Assembly: GCA_965153455.1 (NCBI GenBank)
Contig: OZ234504.1
Span: 12,313,121-12,377,120, forward strand
Length of the DNA stretch: 64,000 nucleotides
Source: Sphagnum compactum
Lineage: Eukaryota; Bryophyta; Sphagnopsida; Sphagnales
Reading direction: 5' to 3'
A program made the translations under genes and the position numbers. The notes beneath the pieces were generated by a model. The model was not told the origin of the DNA. It did no database searches and saw only the letters and a program-made list of their open reading frames with translations. Shown in pieces: positions 1-12,800 of the stretch (position 1 is the stretch's first letter; the number at the start of each line of letters is the position of its first letter).

Positions 1-1463
1 TTCTATCCACTTCCAACAGGGCCACAGTCATCAGGAGCAGTTGGGGCCAAACAGGGGTCTTATGTGAAGGGTTCTACTGCCTTTCCCACTTCACAAAAGT
101 CAGTGGGGCCTGCCTCAGGCAAATGCAATTCCTCATCTGCACTTTCTCAGCATGTCATTCTGGGTCCCAGTACCAATCTTGGAAATCAGAGTGTTTCAGC
201 AAAACTGCCTCAACAGCAGCCACAACAGCTGGTGACCCAGAACTCTCACCCAATGGTGCAGCCACAAGTTCCTCAGCAACATGCACCATCAATGCAGCAG
301 CAGCACCAGCAGCCCTCACAGACACATAAGCAGCATGATTCCCAACAGCAGCAAATGCAAATGCGGCAACAGCCACAGCTTTTGCCGCAGCAACAGACCC
401 AGATGTTCCAGCAGCTTCAACACCCACAGTCTCAGTCTCAGCCCTTGCCATCACCTCCACAACAGCATCCTCAGCAATTGCAGCAACAGCCACAATGTAG
501 TCCTCCTTTGATACAGCCACAGCCGCAGCAAAATCCCACTAACCAACAACCAGCACAGCAATCCAACCAACAGCAACAGCAACAGCAGTTAGCTTCCTCA
601 TTTTCTGGTTCTAATGCGAATGGCAGTTTGTTGCTGACTCCTGCCGCCATTTCAGGACAAAGCAACAGTGGCAACATTGCAAATTCAGGTCAGAGCGCTG
701 GTTCAGAAAACATAGGTAACTCACAGGCTACAAATGTAAGGCCAGCTCCATCTAATCTCTCAGCATCACCTTTGCCTGGATCTGGATCACAGAGGGGAAG
801 CAGTCCAGGTCCTGCTTTGCATCCTCAGTTCAATTCAGAAGGTATGACATCCAGTCATCCAGTCCTACTTTCAGTCATAGAGCACAACAGCTTTTCTCCT
901 CATTCACAGTCTGCTGCTGCTGTTGGAGGTCATGTGGGAAACCAAGTGATGTGAAAACTTCAGCAGGTCATGGATCTCAAGTTGATTCAGTTTTTAACAC
1001 TGCTATGTAAATGTTTTTTGCAGAATTAAGCAACCCAGAACGGCTTAACAGCATCAGACCAATGCAAGTTCCAGCATCTGTGAGAATAGCTACTTCCTCA
1101 TCAGCTGCTGGCCCCTCTCCAATCCCTCTGCCTTCTTCTGTGCAACAAACCAGCAGCCCAATTCATGAAAATCCAAGCAATGGGCAGTTTTCAGGAAGCA
1201 ATGATGGTGATAATATGTCATCCCGAAGCCATGTGATGAAATCAGTGGTGCCTTCATCTACTATCAGCAATTTACCAAACTGCTTGGCAAATAACAATAT
1301 CTCAAATGGACATATTGTGTCAGATGTGTGGCCACCTTTGTTGTCGGGTAGTTCTGCAGCAGTACAACAAGGAACATTGAATTCAAATCAAGTGCACCCA
1401 ACATCATCTCTCTCAATGGTGGCTGTAGGCATTGTGCCAACAGCTAGTGCTGTGGAACCATAG
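1..1463 (+). CDS. C-terminal part of a glutamine-rich, low-complexity nuclear-type protein (5' end outside window)
   Basis: The reading frame is open from base 1, so the gene begins to the left of the window. Exons are 1-928 and 1024-1463. The 95-bp intron has a GGAG/GTCATG donor and a TTTTTTGCAG acceptor, and both ends are in phase 1. The visible 455 or so residues hold a long Gln/Pro/His-rich stretch (about residues 70-195, with runs up to QQQQQQQ) and then a Ser/Asn/Gly/Pro-rich tail ending ASAVEP. No folded domain, zinc finger or membrane segment is visible. Such tails are typical of plant transcription co-activators and chromatin-complex subunits. An EAF1-like (NuA4) C-terminus is one guess from composition only, and I cannot identify the family. 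The coding strand is supported by the in-phase intron, since opposite-strand frames across the Gln repeats are mirror images of it. Confidence 0.72.
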
Positions 1464-3097
1464 AGTTGTCAGTGATTACTTTTGTCATTGGATATTGCAC
1501 CCCAAAAATGTCCCGTTACAGATCTGAAGGCGTCACAAATTCATTTCTCCTAAACTAGGGAGGCACGAAGCAATTCATCCCACCATGCCAGCGAAGTACC
1601 AGATGGGTTGGATTCTTTGAGGAGCAGAGTGGGTTAGGTGTATGTCTGATGGGGAGGAAAGGGCTTCTGGTTCATCATGGTATACAGGGGAGCAGGGTTT
1701 AGAAGTTGTGCTGTAAAGATAACTTCATCTTCTCCTTCGTTATATAAGTCATGCAAGTTTCTTGTTGCATCATCAGCCTTCATGGCATCCCACTGGACTA
1801 TCACTTGGAATCAGTTTAGGGAGTTTTGCTCTGTGTGCTGGTGAGCATCTCCCAGCAGGAGAGTAGGTACGTGCTAGAGTGCTGATGGTGATGGTTGTAC
1901 ATGGGAGAGAAAAATAGGCAAGAACTGAAACATCAGCAGTTGTTGGTTGCAGATGTGAAGCATGTCAGAGTGATGACTGATTGGAGTGGGTGTGAGGGGG
2001 ACTGGTGGATCTAGAGCACATTGAGACTGAGGTTTGATTATTTTCATAGACACAGTTTTTTTGTACCAGAGAGACTGTTGTGACTGCGCAGCAGACATGA
2101 ATGTGAGCTTCTGATCCTCTCTCTGACCAAAAGGCATCACCTTCACACAAACCCATTCCTCTGTCATGTGGGGTTTGATTCTTTGTGGGCTTGGACTGGC
2201 TGTTGTCATTACAGAAAACTTGTAAATATCTTCTGATTAGGTTAAGTTGCTGCTTATTAGAAGGATTACTAGGGAAGGCAGCTTTTTAATCTGTGAAGCT
2301 GCTGAGGAGGGCTGTATTGAAGAGCTATTCAGCGTTCTGTTCCCTGACATGCTGGTTCCATAATCATGTGTGTTTTGTGTATTGATAGTTTTAGATTCAG
2401 TCTACTGATAGAAGAGGGCTTTGATAAGGAACAATGCTGAATAGCTTCTCTAGTTAAAACTGTGGCTAGGTTCTGTCAACTTAATTAGGTGTCAAGTGAC
2501 ATTCCCTGAAATGCTCGTTTTTCAGTTTTTTATCTCTCTTTTTCAGGTACCAAGATTGTCCTGAGTTTTTGGTGAGGTGGAAAAGGATGCGCTTGTGAGA
2601 AAAGAAAGTCTGATTAGATTAAGTTAACAGAGATTAGTGAATGTAGCTTTTAGAGATTTGTGCACCTATTACACAGGAAAGGAGCAACTGCACTGCAGTT
2701 CCCATGCAGATACATGTGGAGTTATATGATACTGACCTCAATTACAGAGTCCCAAGGTTACAACATGGTAGTGGGATGTCAAATAGATAGTCAGGCGTTT
2801 TGTCTGCCGAATATTTACATTCATGGGGTTCAAAGATTTATAATGGTGCATGGTTTGACTGTTTATTTGAGGCACTAATCATCTGTAGAGTAAAAATTTC
2901 ATTCTAGATAGGCTAGTGCGGTATAATGAAATGGATCACCAATTGCTTGAAAACTTGCTTGACTGGAATGGATTTCAGGATGATTCTGATTGAGCATTTT
3001 GAACTGGTTTTACATATGTTTGACCCAATTCAGAAATGCACATTATGGGTTTCATTGTTAACAACTGCTATTGGTCAATGCAAAAATGATTGGGCAT
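1464..3097. other. 3' flank of the Gln-rich gene; no gene seen
   Basis: This is moderately AT-rich DNA directly after the stop codon, probably including the 3' UTR of the Gln-rich gene in its first part. Short open frames on either strand have no recognisable domains, no consistent splice sites and no coding-like composition. Nothing else is seen. Confidence 0.5.
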
Positions 3098-3215
3098 TTA
3101 GGGTTTAAGGTTTATGAATTTAGGGTTAATGCGAAAGTGAGTGGACAATTAGAGTTCAGGGTTTTATCAGTGCCAAAATGATTGTGCAGCTAGGGTTTAG
3201 GGTTTTAGGGTTAAT
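3098..3215. repeat. Degenerate telomere-like (TTTAGGG) tract
   Basis: Several TTTAGGG or GGGTTTAGGGTT motifs are spaced through this stretch (for example near 3098-3130 and 3189-3213), mixed with unrelated bases. Plant telomeres are TTTAGGG repeats. This looks like an old interstitial copy that has decayed, or a set of telo-box motifs. Confidence 0.6.
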
Positions 3216-3334
3216 GTTAAAATATAAGGATACAAAATTTCTTTGGGCTTACATTTGAAGCCTTTTAAAAATTTCCTTGTTGCTTTAGTTTTACAAACAT
3301 TGTGTTTGGGTTGTGTATGTACTGTGGAGGTGTT

Positions 3335-3760
3335 GAGCACACCATACATGACTAGCATTGTTGGCACTATTTGGCATGGAGCAACCAAAGAGGTGGAATT
3401 TGTCGAGCACAACATGCATGACTAGCATTTTTGGCACTATATGGCATGGAGCAAACCAAAGAGGTGGAATTTGTCAAGCACAACATACATGACTAGCATT
3501 TTTGGCATTATTCGGCATGGAGCAACCTAAGAGGAGTTTGTGGAGCACAACAGACATGTCTAGCATTGGTGACATCATTTGGCATGGAGCAACCTAAGAG
3601 GTGGATTTGGTTGGGTTCCTAATTTGGAAGATGCATTTTGGCATAGAGCAACCTAAGAGGAGTTGGCTGGGTTCTTAATTTGGAAGATGCATTTTAGGCA
3701 CTATTTGGCATGGAGCAACCTAAGAATTGGAGTTGGGTGGATTCTTAATGTGGAAGATGT
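3335..3760. repeat. Tandem array, unit about 70 bp
   Basis: Units start with GAGCACA at 3335, 3405, 3476 (AAGCACA) and 3543, so spacings are 70, 71 and 67 bp. Each contains CATGACTAGCATT and GGCATGGAGCAACC, then AAGAGGTGGA. After about 3600 the array shifts to a related shorter unit with AATTTGGAAGATGCATTTT alternating with GGCATAGAGCAACCTAAGAG. About six full or partial copies are visible, diverging toward the right end. No reading frame is kept across the units, so this is non-coding satellite-like DNA. Confidence 0.85.
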
Positions 3761-4089
3761 GTGTAGGTTTGATTTTTGGGACATGGATTATAAAAGCTAG
3801 AAGTGAACAAGGGTCAAGAGGAAATGATGTGAATCTGCAAGACTTCATTCCAAGAAAAAAAGGGAAGAGTACAAGGAAAAAAATGTGGAGAAGGACATGA
3901 CTCAAACATCATTACTAAGTTCAAAATCTTGATGCTCTAGAAATCATCCTTTAGCTACCAATAGCATATAAAATATTTGAAGTGGTGGTAGGCAAGGGGT
4001 CCAAAAGCTACAGAAGTTGAGAATTAGAATGTGATGTTCTTGGTCAACTTAGAATTGCATTGGGTTGAATTTTTTGATATGTAATTGAT

Positions 4090-4605
4090 ATGTTGTTTGA
4101 AGAAAGTGAGGACAGAGGGGGACCTTCTAAGCCTTCCATTACCCATTCATTGTTGGCACAAGCGCGCAATCGACATGATCTTGTTGATTGCGTTGACAAT
4201 AATCATGTCATCGGCTATCTAGATGCCCGGAGCATTACAATGTGGAAAATTTTCAAGTTAGAATATTGGAGTTACACTTTTGAGCTCGCTGATTTTTTCA
4301 AAGAAAACAATAGAGTTATCCGTAAAGTCAGGCGATTAGGGGGCGAGAACGGCCAGTTTTGGCATAACAGGGCATCAAATGTGGAACTGGGAATGAAAAT
4401 TTTTCAAAAGGAAATAACTGGGACCCAAACTAGTTTTTCCACCAGTTCTGGTGGTAAACTGAGTTTCATCCTGTGTTTCCTTTTTCATGAGCGCCTGCAC
4501 TGCTGTTACATATATTTTCACTGCTCTTACCTGTACAACTACTATAATTACTCTCGAACCTTGAGCATTAAATGCTGGGTTTCACGATTTCATACCCAGA
4601 TTTAA
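4090..4605 (+). other. Open frame of 171 codons, function and reality uncertain
   Basis: An ATG-started frame runs uninterrupted for 171 codons. The first half has ordinary amino-acid composition (Asp/Glu/Arg/Asn mixed). The second half, from about residue 120, runs into the repeated element at 4459-4709 and becomes Tyr/Cys/His-rich and non-protein-like. I do not recognise a domain. It may be a relic of a transposon gene or chance. If real, its natural end would be before the repeat, or it uses a splice site I cannot place. Confidence 0.15.
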
Positions 4606-4709
4606 TAAAATTTCGTTACTTTGCAGATACCACTGAAAGAGGGGATAGGGGGGAAAAGTAGAGGAGATAGGGGGTGAAACAGAGGGTGACTTTACAAATA
4701 ACTCTAATG
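4459..4709. mobile_element. Small inverted-repeat (MITE-like) element, copy A
   Basis: About 250 bp closely resembling 5604-5863 (shared stretches include TGCTCTTAC, GTACA, ACTACTATAATT and ATTTAATAAAATTT). The left end reads GAGTTTCATCCTGTGTTTCC and the right end, on the opposite strand, reads GTCACCCTCTGTTTCACCCC, so the ends form an imperfect inverted repeat. It has no coding capacity. I could not define target duplications. Confidence 0.6.
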
Positions 4710-5603
4710 GATGTATAATTTTCATTCAAAGAGAAGATGCAAATTTTGTGGAGCAAGTGAGATTTTGTGCCAAAGAATTGTATCCAATAACTTTTTACAA
4801 TATTCAACCCCATTGAAGGAGGGGGAAAAAACTATACAATTTTTGAACCTCATTTCAAACATAATATAAATGGCACAAGAGTTTTTTTGGTCCATTTTGT
4901 AATCATTTTTCTTGCACCTAGACAATGTAACACAACCATCCAAAGAGTGATGACAAAATCAGATCATTTAAAGACCAATAACTCTTATTTGAGAATCTTC
5001 TCAATGATGCATCCCAACTATGTCAATTAGATAATTTGTGTCAATAACCTAAAAACAAAAAATCACCTAAACCATGAAAATAATGACAAATTAACTGCAT
5101 TCATTATTGAATAATTGTCCTTGAAATTAAATTTACCCATGAAAGCTAAGTAGAGTCTATATTCAAAGGATCTTTATTAGTGGGGATGTATACACCTTTG
5201 CCGAGTATATGGTAATAGATGTCTCTCATTATCACTTGTTACATGAACTAATGAATCATTACCTTACGATTAACAATTACTAAACATTGCAAAAACTGTG
5301 TAAACACATCTTCAACTGCTTATGTGTATGAAAACTTTCATAGCATCACTGCTTGTGCAGCTCATTGTTGGAAGAGGTGGTAGTGTCACACACAATCCAT
5401 AAAAGATAATGAAACAATAGGAATCCATAGAAATTTTTATAATGAACATTATAAAGTATGTGTGTGGAAGGTTGTTAGTAAAAGCTATTTTTATTTATGT
5501 AAAGAAGGAGAAAATTCTAAAAAGTTAAGTTGGTTAAAAGTTCTAAGAAGCATAGTTGATTTTAATTTTTTTCAAAAACTTAGTGAATCCATAGAAAGCT
5601 TTT

Positions 5604-5863
5604 CTGAGTTTCACCCTGTCTTTCTTTTTTCCTGAGCGGCTCCACTGTTGCTACATAGATTTTAACTGCTCTTACGTGTACAGCTACTATAATTCCTCCC
5701 GAACCTTGTGCATTAAATGCGGAGATTCAGCATTTCGTACTGCGTTTCAGCATTTCATACTGAGATTTAATAAAATTTCCTTACTTTATGGATACCAGTA
5801 AAAGAGGGGTTAGAGGGTGAAAGGAGGCCCAAAGACAGGGTGAATTTGCAGATATCTTTAATA
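5604..5863. mobile_element. Small inverted-repeat (MITE-like) element, copy B
   Basis: This is the better-preserved copy. The left end contains TTCACCCTGTCTTT and the right end contains its exact reverse complement (AAAGACAGGGTGAA, near 5831-5844). The interior aligns to copy A at 4459-4709 over about 220 bp with scattered differences. Two copies in the same orientation about 1.1 kb apart suggest either two insertions or a local duplication. Confidence 0.65.
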
Positions 5864-8070
5864 TAAATAAAAAGTCTTAAGAGCACCATCCTTCAATCTT
5901 GTAATATAATATTGTAAGTTGTGACTTATGTAGCATAATTCAACTTAAGACATAGGTTTGTAATATATCTTGTTTATTTGTAAAATGTTTTATTTTATGG
6001 TTGTTGTCAAGCACCTTGTTAATTTCTCTTGTTGAATCTATTTAGCATTTTCATTTGTTTGGGGTCTTGACAATCTTTTTGGAGAAATGCAGAAAACCAC
6101 CCACCCTTTAAGGCTCTTAAGGATAGTGATCATAAAACCACCATCCGTTGGCTTTGTAAATTCCTTGCAAAAAGTCTTTCTAATCATCCATAGTTAGATT
6201 GTTCGACACATGTTACACACATAAAAAGACATAGGTTTGTAACCATATGATATATGATACAATATGTCCAAATCACATGGGGGCACATGGTGGTGGGTTC
6301 CCATAGTTCCACCTAACAACTTCTTGCCCGAACTACTAATGCATTCAAATTCCACAATTATACTACCTCTAGACTTCTACAACCCCAAAATTACACACAA
6401 CAAACCCTAAGCATTCCAACATCTAGGGGCTAATATGGTCATTGAAAGTTCAAGTTTTCACTAATCAAAAGTCATCAACATACCCAATAGACTAGTTTCC
6501 CAATGAATGTCCAAAATTTACTTTCTTCCTCAACATATTAAATTGAAGCCTTATTGATTTAAATGGGAGTCCATTTCTTCTAACTCATGGCAAAAAGTCA
6601 TAAAACAAAGGGAGAAATTTCCCAAATGTATTTGGAAGGGAGACCTTCTTATATCCATGAATATCCTTCCTGTTTTCACCTATAGGTGTAAGATCCCTCC
6701 CATTGTTACAAAGTAGGCATAAGAAGCCTCCTATTCCTACAAATGATTTTCTTTTTAAAATTTATTATTTTTTAATGTTGTGTCATTGGCTAGCATCCCA
6801 AGAAGGATTTAGTATTAAATCACAATAGAATAGGTAGGACAATAATTTTAAAAACTATAATTGTACCAGTGTTCGGTGACTTGCATGAACATGCATCTTA
6901 AATTTGGCAAACCCAATTCAAAACCTTGTTTTATGGATTTTTTTTTCAAAATTTTCAATGAAAAAAAGCCTTTGTAATGGTTGCAGCCCCAATTTTTTGT
7001 TCACATTTTGAAGAAATTTTGCACAAAAAAAAAGGATGATTCATATGCCTCATGATCAATGCTTTTCATTTTGGGGCGGATTTTTGCACACTAGTGACAA
7101 AACAAATCTAGTGTGAATCAATGATTTTTTCGGTGGTGAATTTTTGCCATTTTGCACACACAAAAATTCGAAAGAAAATCTCTTGCAAATTCCCTGTTTA
7201 TGAAAAAAAAATCAGCAAAAAATGAAAAAAAAAATCACCATGATTACCTAAAACATGAGAGGGTGCCTAAGATTTTTTTGACTTTCATATTTTGAATATC
7301 ACCAAATTTGGCCAAATACTCATATGGATGATGCCACTTGAGCAACACTACAAAATTGAGAGAAAAAGGAATTATCAAAACTGGTTTATGCAAGATGGGT
7401 ATTTTGGTGATTGTCACTACAAAAATTTCAAAGTCATTTTGAATTATAATTTGTCATAGATCAAATTTTATTTCAGAATTGTTTTTTTTTTTTTTGGGTC
7501 TGTTTGTATCTGATTGCTTGTCTTGCACTCTTTCAATGCTTTTATCTATTTTGTATCTTGGTGTTTGTTTTCCACTTTTTCAATTTTAGTTTTTTGTTTT
7601 TTTGGGTGTCTTTGTATCATTGGCATTTTGCTTACCAAATTAAGAATGTAAAAAAAATTTAATAAAACAAAATGACATATAATGAAATTTATAAAATTTT
7701 ATCTTTTGAAAGGACAAAATTAATTACAACAAAATTATTATGTCCACAAAAAAATAATTTAATCATCATCACTAGTAGTGCGAACCATCGCAGAGCCCAC
7801 ATATATATATATATATATATATAGTTCTCAAATTTTTGAAAGACAGAAAAAGATGGCCTCTAAAATCACTGGTTCTGTGAGGAAAACTGCCAGTTCTCAG
7901 AGGTTTTTGAAATGACCAGAACCCATGGTTCTTAAAACTAAAAAGACAAGAATCCATGGTTCTCTGATTCTGGAACATCAAAAACTGGAACCAGCAGTTA
8001 ACAACAAAATTAGATGCCCACCCAACATTCATTGATTTGTACCTAATGTACAATACATAACACACCTCCA
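5864..8070. other. AT-rich intergenic DNA; (TA)n microsatellite at 7799-7823
   Basis: Strongly AT-rich sequence with many A and T homopolymers and a (TA) run at about 7799-7823. No frame of convincing length or composition occurs on either strand and I see no repeats beyond simple sequence. Confidence 0.6.
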
Positions 8071-9841
8071 TTTATAAACCCTCAACATTGTATGGATTTC
8101 GTTCGCATGCATCCATGTATTCAGTCAAATCCTTCACTTTGCAAGGCGGGCTTGACAGAGAATGGCAAGGGAGGCCATAAAACGAAGCCTGGGGTAATTT
8201 TTGTTGGCCATACCCACAATGAACGAAACCAAATGTCCAGGGTCTCTCTGACATGAGCACAACACTTGAAACACAGATATAATAACATTCTGTATCTTAC
8301 CAAAAGACATCGAGAGATTTAAGTACAATGAGTCCTCCTGAAAGCCAGAAGAAGACATTGCTTGAAATCTAAGGCTGAAACCTGATGATGTTTAACAGCT
8401 GCCTGCTTTGCCTAAATGAGGCATGAAGAACATCTACCCATTGAACACAAATATCTCCAAAGTGACATGAAAGGCATGACCCATGTATCAGATCTGTAGT
8501 TTGACTAATGACAGAGAAGAGGTGTGTGCTGTGCAGCACCACCACAAATCATGAATGCTACAAGGTGACCTAAAAAACTGAAAGTTTACAACTCTAAATC
8601 TGAGGCATCTGCACAAACTGTGAACATGCTGCTGAATGGTGTTTTTCATCATTTGCCTGCCACTCTAGTTGCCATTCTGCATTGGAAAGCATGCACAATG
8701 TCCGTCACCTATTCTTTCATCATTTGCTGGAAGACTCTCAACACCCCCAGCCCCCCTTTGGATGTCACAAAACTATGAATTCCTCCAAACCAGTAAAATG
8801 TGGGTTACTGCTCTGATGACTTGCATTGGCCATGGTTTACATGACTGGGAAAGCAAGAGAGACACCTTTCTTTGAACATGGGGCCAAGCTTTTTGCTCAG
8901 GTTGCTGGATTTTGATATTCATTCCATCCACAAAAGCTGAGGTCATTTTTTATGACCTTCTCCTCCAGAATTTCTAAAATTTGGACATCTCTCAGAGATC
9001 AGGGTGTCTGGCTTACACCAGGACCATCTAGTTTTAGTACCGAACTCGTTTTCTTTGGCTCCCAACTTCATCACGTTCATCCTGCCACAAACCCTTGCTA
9101 ACTTTGTAAGTTGCTCTAATGAATTATTGCAAAAGGATACTGTGAGCTGCAGAGATTTTTGTGGAGGTGTGTGCAAAGTTGGGTCAACTAGGGAAAGGTC
9201 TGAAGAACCACCAAGAATGGATTACAACCTGAATGAAATAGTTCTGAGTGGATGTTTCCAGGGCCCACATAATATATCAAGACAACATATACAAACATGC
9301 AAGACAATGAAAGCAGTTTGCAAGATAGACATAATGGTCAAGTAGCTTGAAACCACTTGAAACCAAGATGCCTCAGGGACCCCTTGTTATGTCATGCAAA
9401 GCCTAATAGTGCACTGCAAATCAGTGGAGAAAACATCTATGAGCAGTCATGAGCACCATCAACCTGGTCATAAGACTAAATCTGGGTCAAAAGAGATTGC
9501 AACAGGTTAGTGAAACTATGTAGCCCTCTAAAGCCTGAGGCATGATTGGAACTGACAATTGCTTCCAAGCAACAAAGAGATGCATACCGTAGTCTCCAAG
9601 GGATGAAAATCATCAAGCAAAGGCAAGATATCGTTGCCTCCTTGTCCATCAACTTCCATGCGAACACTATCAGCTGCCAGCAGCTCTGGTTGTACCTTCA
9701 CATCAAAGTTGCAAGGTCAGGTAAGCTACAGTTGTGTGGGCATGCTGATACAATTTGCACAAAAATCTTGCCAAAACAGTAGAACTTTCTTGAATTGAGA
9801 CACTGTTGTTGCCATAAGCAATCATAACATGCCCACATTAT
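8071..9841. other. 3' flank of the PCF11-like gene; one exon-like segment
   Basis: Base composition here is closer to that of the genes than to the AT-rich spacer. On the minus strand it lies directly downstream of the PCF11-like stop codon, so part of it is probably 3' UTR. The only coding-like piece is a 36-codon stretch at 9588-9695 (minus) with splice-site-like borders, described separately. The rest shows no recognisable protein similarity. Confidence 0.45.
9588..9695 (-). other. Possible unassigned minus-strand exon
   Basis: A minus-strand segment of exactly 36 codons lies between an AAG acceptor and a GTATGC donor. It encodes an acidic, hydrophilic peptide beginning VQPELLAADS and ending DDFHPLETT. 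It lies about 150 bp downstream of the PCF11-like stop codon. I see no neighbouring exon to join it to, so it may be part of an alternative 3' end or chance. Confidence 0.2.
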
Positions 9842-12800
9842 TCAAGTGAAGCCAGCAATATCATCTTGTACCTCTTCATTGTCTTCACTCAAGTCTGCTC
9901 TTGCTGCAGACTCTGTCTGACATTTGATATGAACAATTGGGCCCAAAGCTCCACTATCAAGACCCTCCATAATTCCACCAGTGGGAGCATTCATATAGAC
10001 AGTTCCCTTATACATCCATTCATCTTTCTCATCACTATAGAAGTCTTCAAATGGCTCCCCACAAAGGGCACAAGCACTTTGATTTTCATCAGCTGGCACA
10101 GCAATGCTCTCACCATCATCAGTCTCTGAAGATATAGCCACAACCTCTGCAGCAAAGAAAGAAGGTGCCAGCTGTGTTGTTGATGCTCCTGTGCCACTAA
10201 GCCATTCCTTCAGAGTCACAAACCACTTCCGGGAGAGCTTCTTTTGTGCTTTCTGTAGACGATTTCTAGAGACATGCCAGTCCATATGCTTGCTGTGCAC
10301 CTCTTGTTCCTTGAATCGCAACCCACATGTTTTGCACTGCCTGGGTAAGTTATAATAGAGAGCATTGAGAACAACCTCATGCCCTCCCTTCAGAACTTCT
10401 GGCTTGAATTCAATACTGGTAATGTCTTCCTTTGGCTTTGACTGAATTGTAACAGCTGCCACCTCTGAAAAACTAGTCATACCTCCAGAGACAGTGGCAA
10501 GTGTGGCTGTGAGTGCTGATGAAGAAGAATTTGACTGCCCGTCAGGAAGGACTTCTGGGTTCCCTGAGTTGGAAAAACCAGGTTTTGAGCTAGAAGCACC
10601 AGGAGGAGTCCATAAGAGACCATGAGTGGAAACAGCATCATTTGATGTAGCAGTTAGCACTGGGGCAATAAGACCCTTGGCAACGAGAGACTTAAGAAGT
10701 GAGTCTATTTGACCCATTGGTGCAGGCAATGGTGTTACTCCAGGCAGAGGCAAAGAGATGGAATTTGCTCTAACAGCAGAAAGAGGTGGGGGACCAGGGG
10801 GAAGAGGGGGCTGCCCATGATGGGATTGCTGTTGCTGAGGGGGATAGTTAGGCAGGGCAGAAAGTATTGGATTCCCTTGCCCGGAAACCATTGTTGGATA
10901 CTGTCCTCCATGGGCTCCTGCTTGCATAGACAAAGGGCTGATAGCTGAAACTGGTAGATGTGGTGGTGGGGACCTGCTTGGCAAAGGGGATTGCCCTGGA
11001 ACCAATTGCTGGACTTCACCAAGTCCTGAAGAAGGTTGTTGCAGTGGAACACTTTGAGGCTGAGACTGTGGCTGTGGCACCAATGGGCTTTGTACAGTGG
11101 GTAGGAGACCTGATTTCAACAAGGCTACTAAAGCAACTGTCTCTGTGCCTTGCATCTCAGTCTGCCCATTTGCCATCAAACCTGACATTGTGCCTTGCTG
11201 GAACTGAGTCAACTGACCTTGTTGGACTTGACCTAATGAGGATACAGGTTGAGCTTGCTGGGAAGAGTGCTGTAGAGCACTGCTTGAGCTTGGTGGCCTG
11301 AACTGAGGAGACATGCTGGAGAAATCAAGGGACGTTCCTTGAGAGGACTGGAGACTCCGAGGATTTACTGGTAACTGAGCAGGCAATGTTGGGTCCTGAT
11401 GCAGAGGGGGCCGAACTAGGCCAGCCCGCTCATTGAGGATGTGTTGCAGCATGTGATGTGGCTGCTTTGGCAGGTAGCGAGAACCAAGGCCAGGCTGCCT
11501 TTCACTTTGCTGAAAGGTCACATTTGAATCTGGTGGAGAAGGTGAATTGTTATGTGCTTGTCCTAACTTTGAAGGAAAGTTTGGCCTAATACCAAAGGGG
11601 CCTGCTGTAGCACCTCCTCTGCTGGGTGAAGGGATCAGGGTTGTGGTGGAGAAAGGTGGTACATTGGATGAAGCTAATGGCATGATGCGAGCTGGGACAG
11701 ATACCTGCAGACCAGGGAATTCTGCATGGATGAATTTTGCAAGAAAACTGACAAATACATGGAACCATACTGATTTACTGAAGCACTCATCATTTTTTCA
11801 CAAACTCACCTGGTGGAGAACCAATTGATTATCTGCAGATGATGAGAACTGTTGAGACCGAGGAGTGCCTCTAGGACTTTGCCAACCCAGATCATAAGAA
11901 GCTCCAGGAGAATGTAATCCATGCATCTGACCTTTCCCCAGATTCCTCTCCCCAGGAATCCAATCATCCATTCTTGAGTTTCCACTGCCTACTCCTTGCT
12001 CCTGAGCATGTGGTGTCAGATCCTCCCAGACGTACTCTTCTTCATCAGCATTTTGCCAGTTCTTGATTCCTTGCATATGTGACCCAAAGGACTGGGGTTC
12101 TGGCCCTAGAATCTTAAGGGGACCCCCATCCCCCCCAGTCCCTCGTTTATTTGTCTCCATTGCTTGAGGAAGCAGGACAGGACCTCCTCTCCAAGGTCCA
12201 GAGACCATGTTCCTGTGTCCATGGCTGTCAACACCAGAGAGCCTTGGACCTGACTGGTGCCTCATATTATATCCATTTGGTTGGGAGTAAAGTCCCCCAT
12301 CATCAGGACCTCCATTACTTTGCCTCTGCATCTCTCGTTCTCTGTACCACCCACTTTGATCAATTCTCTCTGCACCTGGGCGTCCACCCATGTCAGACTC
12401 AGGGCCTCCCCATCTTTCACGCTCATACTCTGGGAAGTCATAAACAGGCCTCTGACCATAACCTGTTTTGTCAAATCGACCTTGCTGACCTGGCTGCATG
12501 GTCTGCAACAAGAACATTGAAGCCAATGAGGATTTATCTCTTGATTTGTTGTCAAAATTTCTGACCAAATATATCAAGAAGAGGAACATGAGGGTTACAA
12601 TCACAGAAACATACAGGTAGTCTTTGTGGTTGAGCATCAGGCCATCCTTTTGCATTCTCATGCAGTAAGGGCCTATCTACATCTCTCATCTGAGCGATTC
12701 CATTGCTCTCAGCAACAACTCCATCAGCCTGCCATACAAATAGCACACACTAGAACACTTCCATCAGGTGCTTAACTTCACCTGAAAAACAAAGTGAGAA

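Noticed and set aside
155-520. Minus-strand open frame opposite the Gln-rich exon
   Set aside because: It is the mirror of the CAG-rich coding strand (Ala/Val/Glu-rich) and has no splice sites or motifs.
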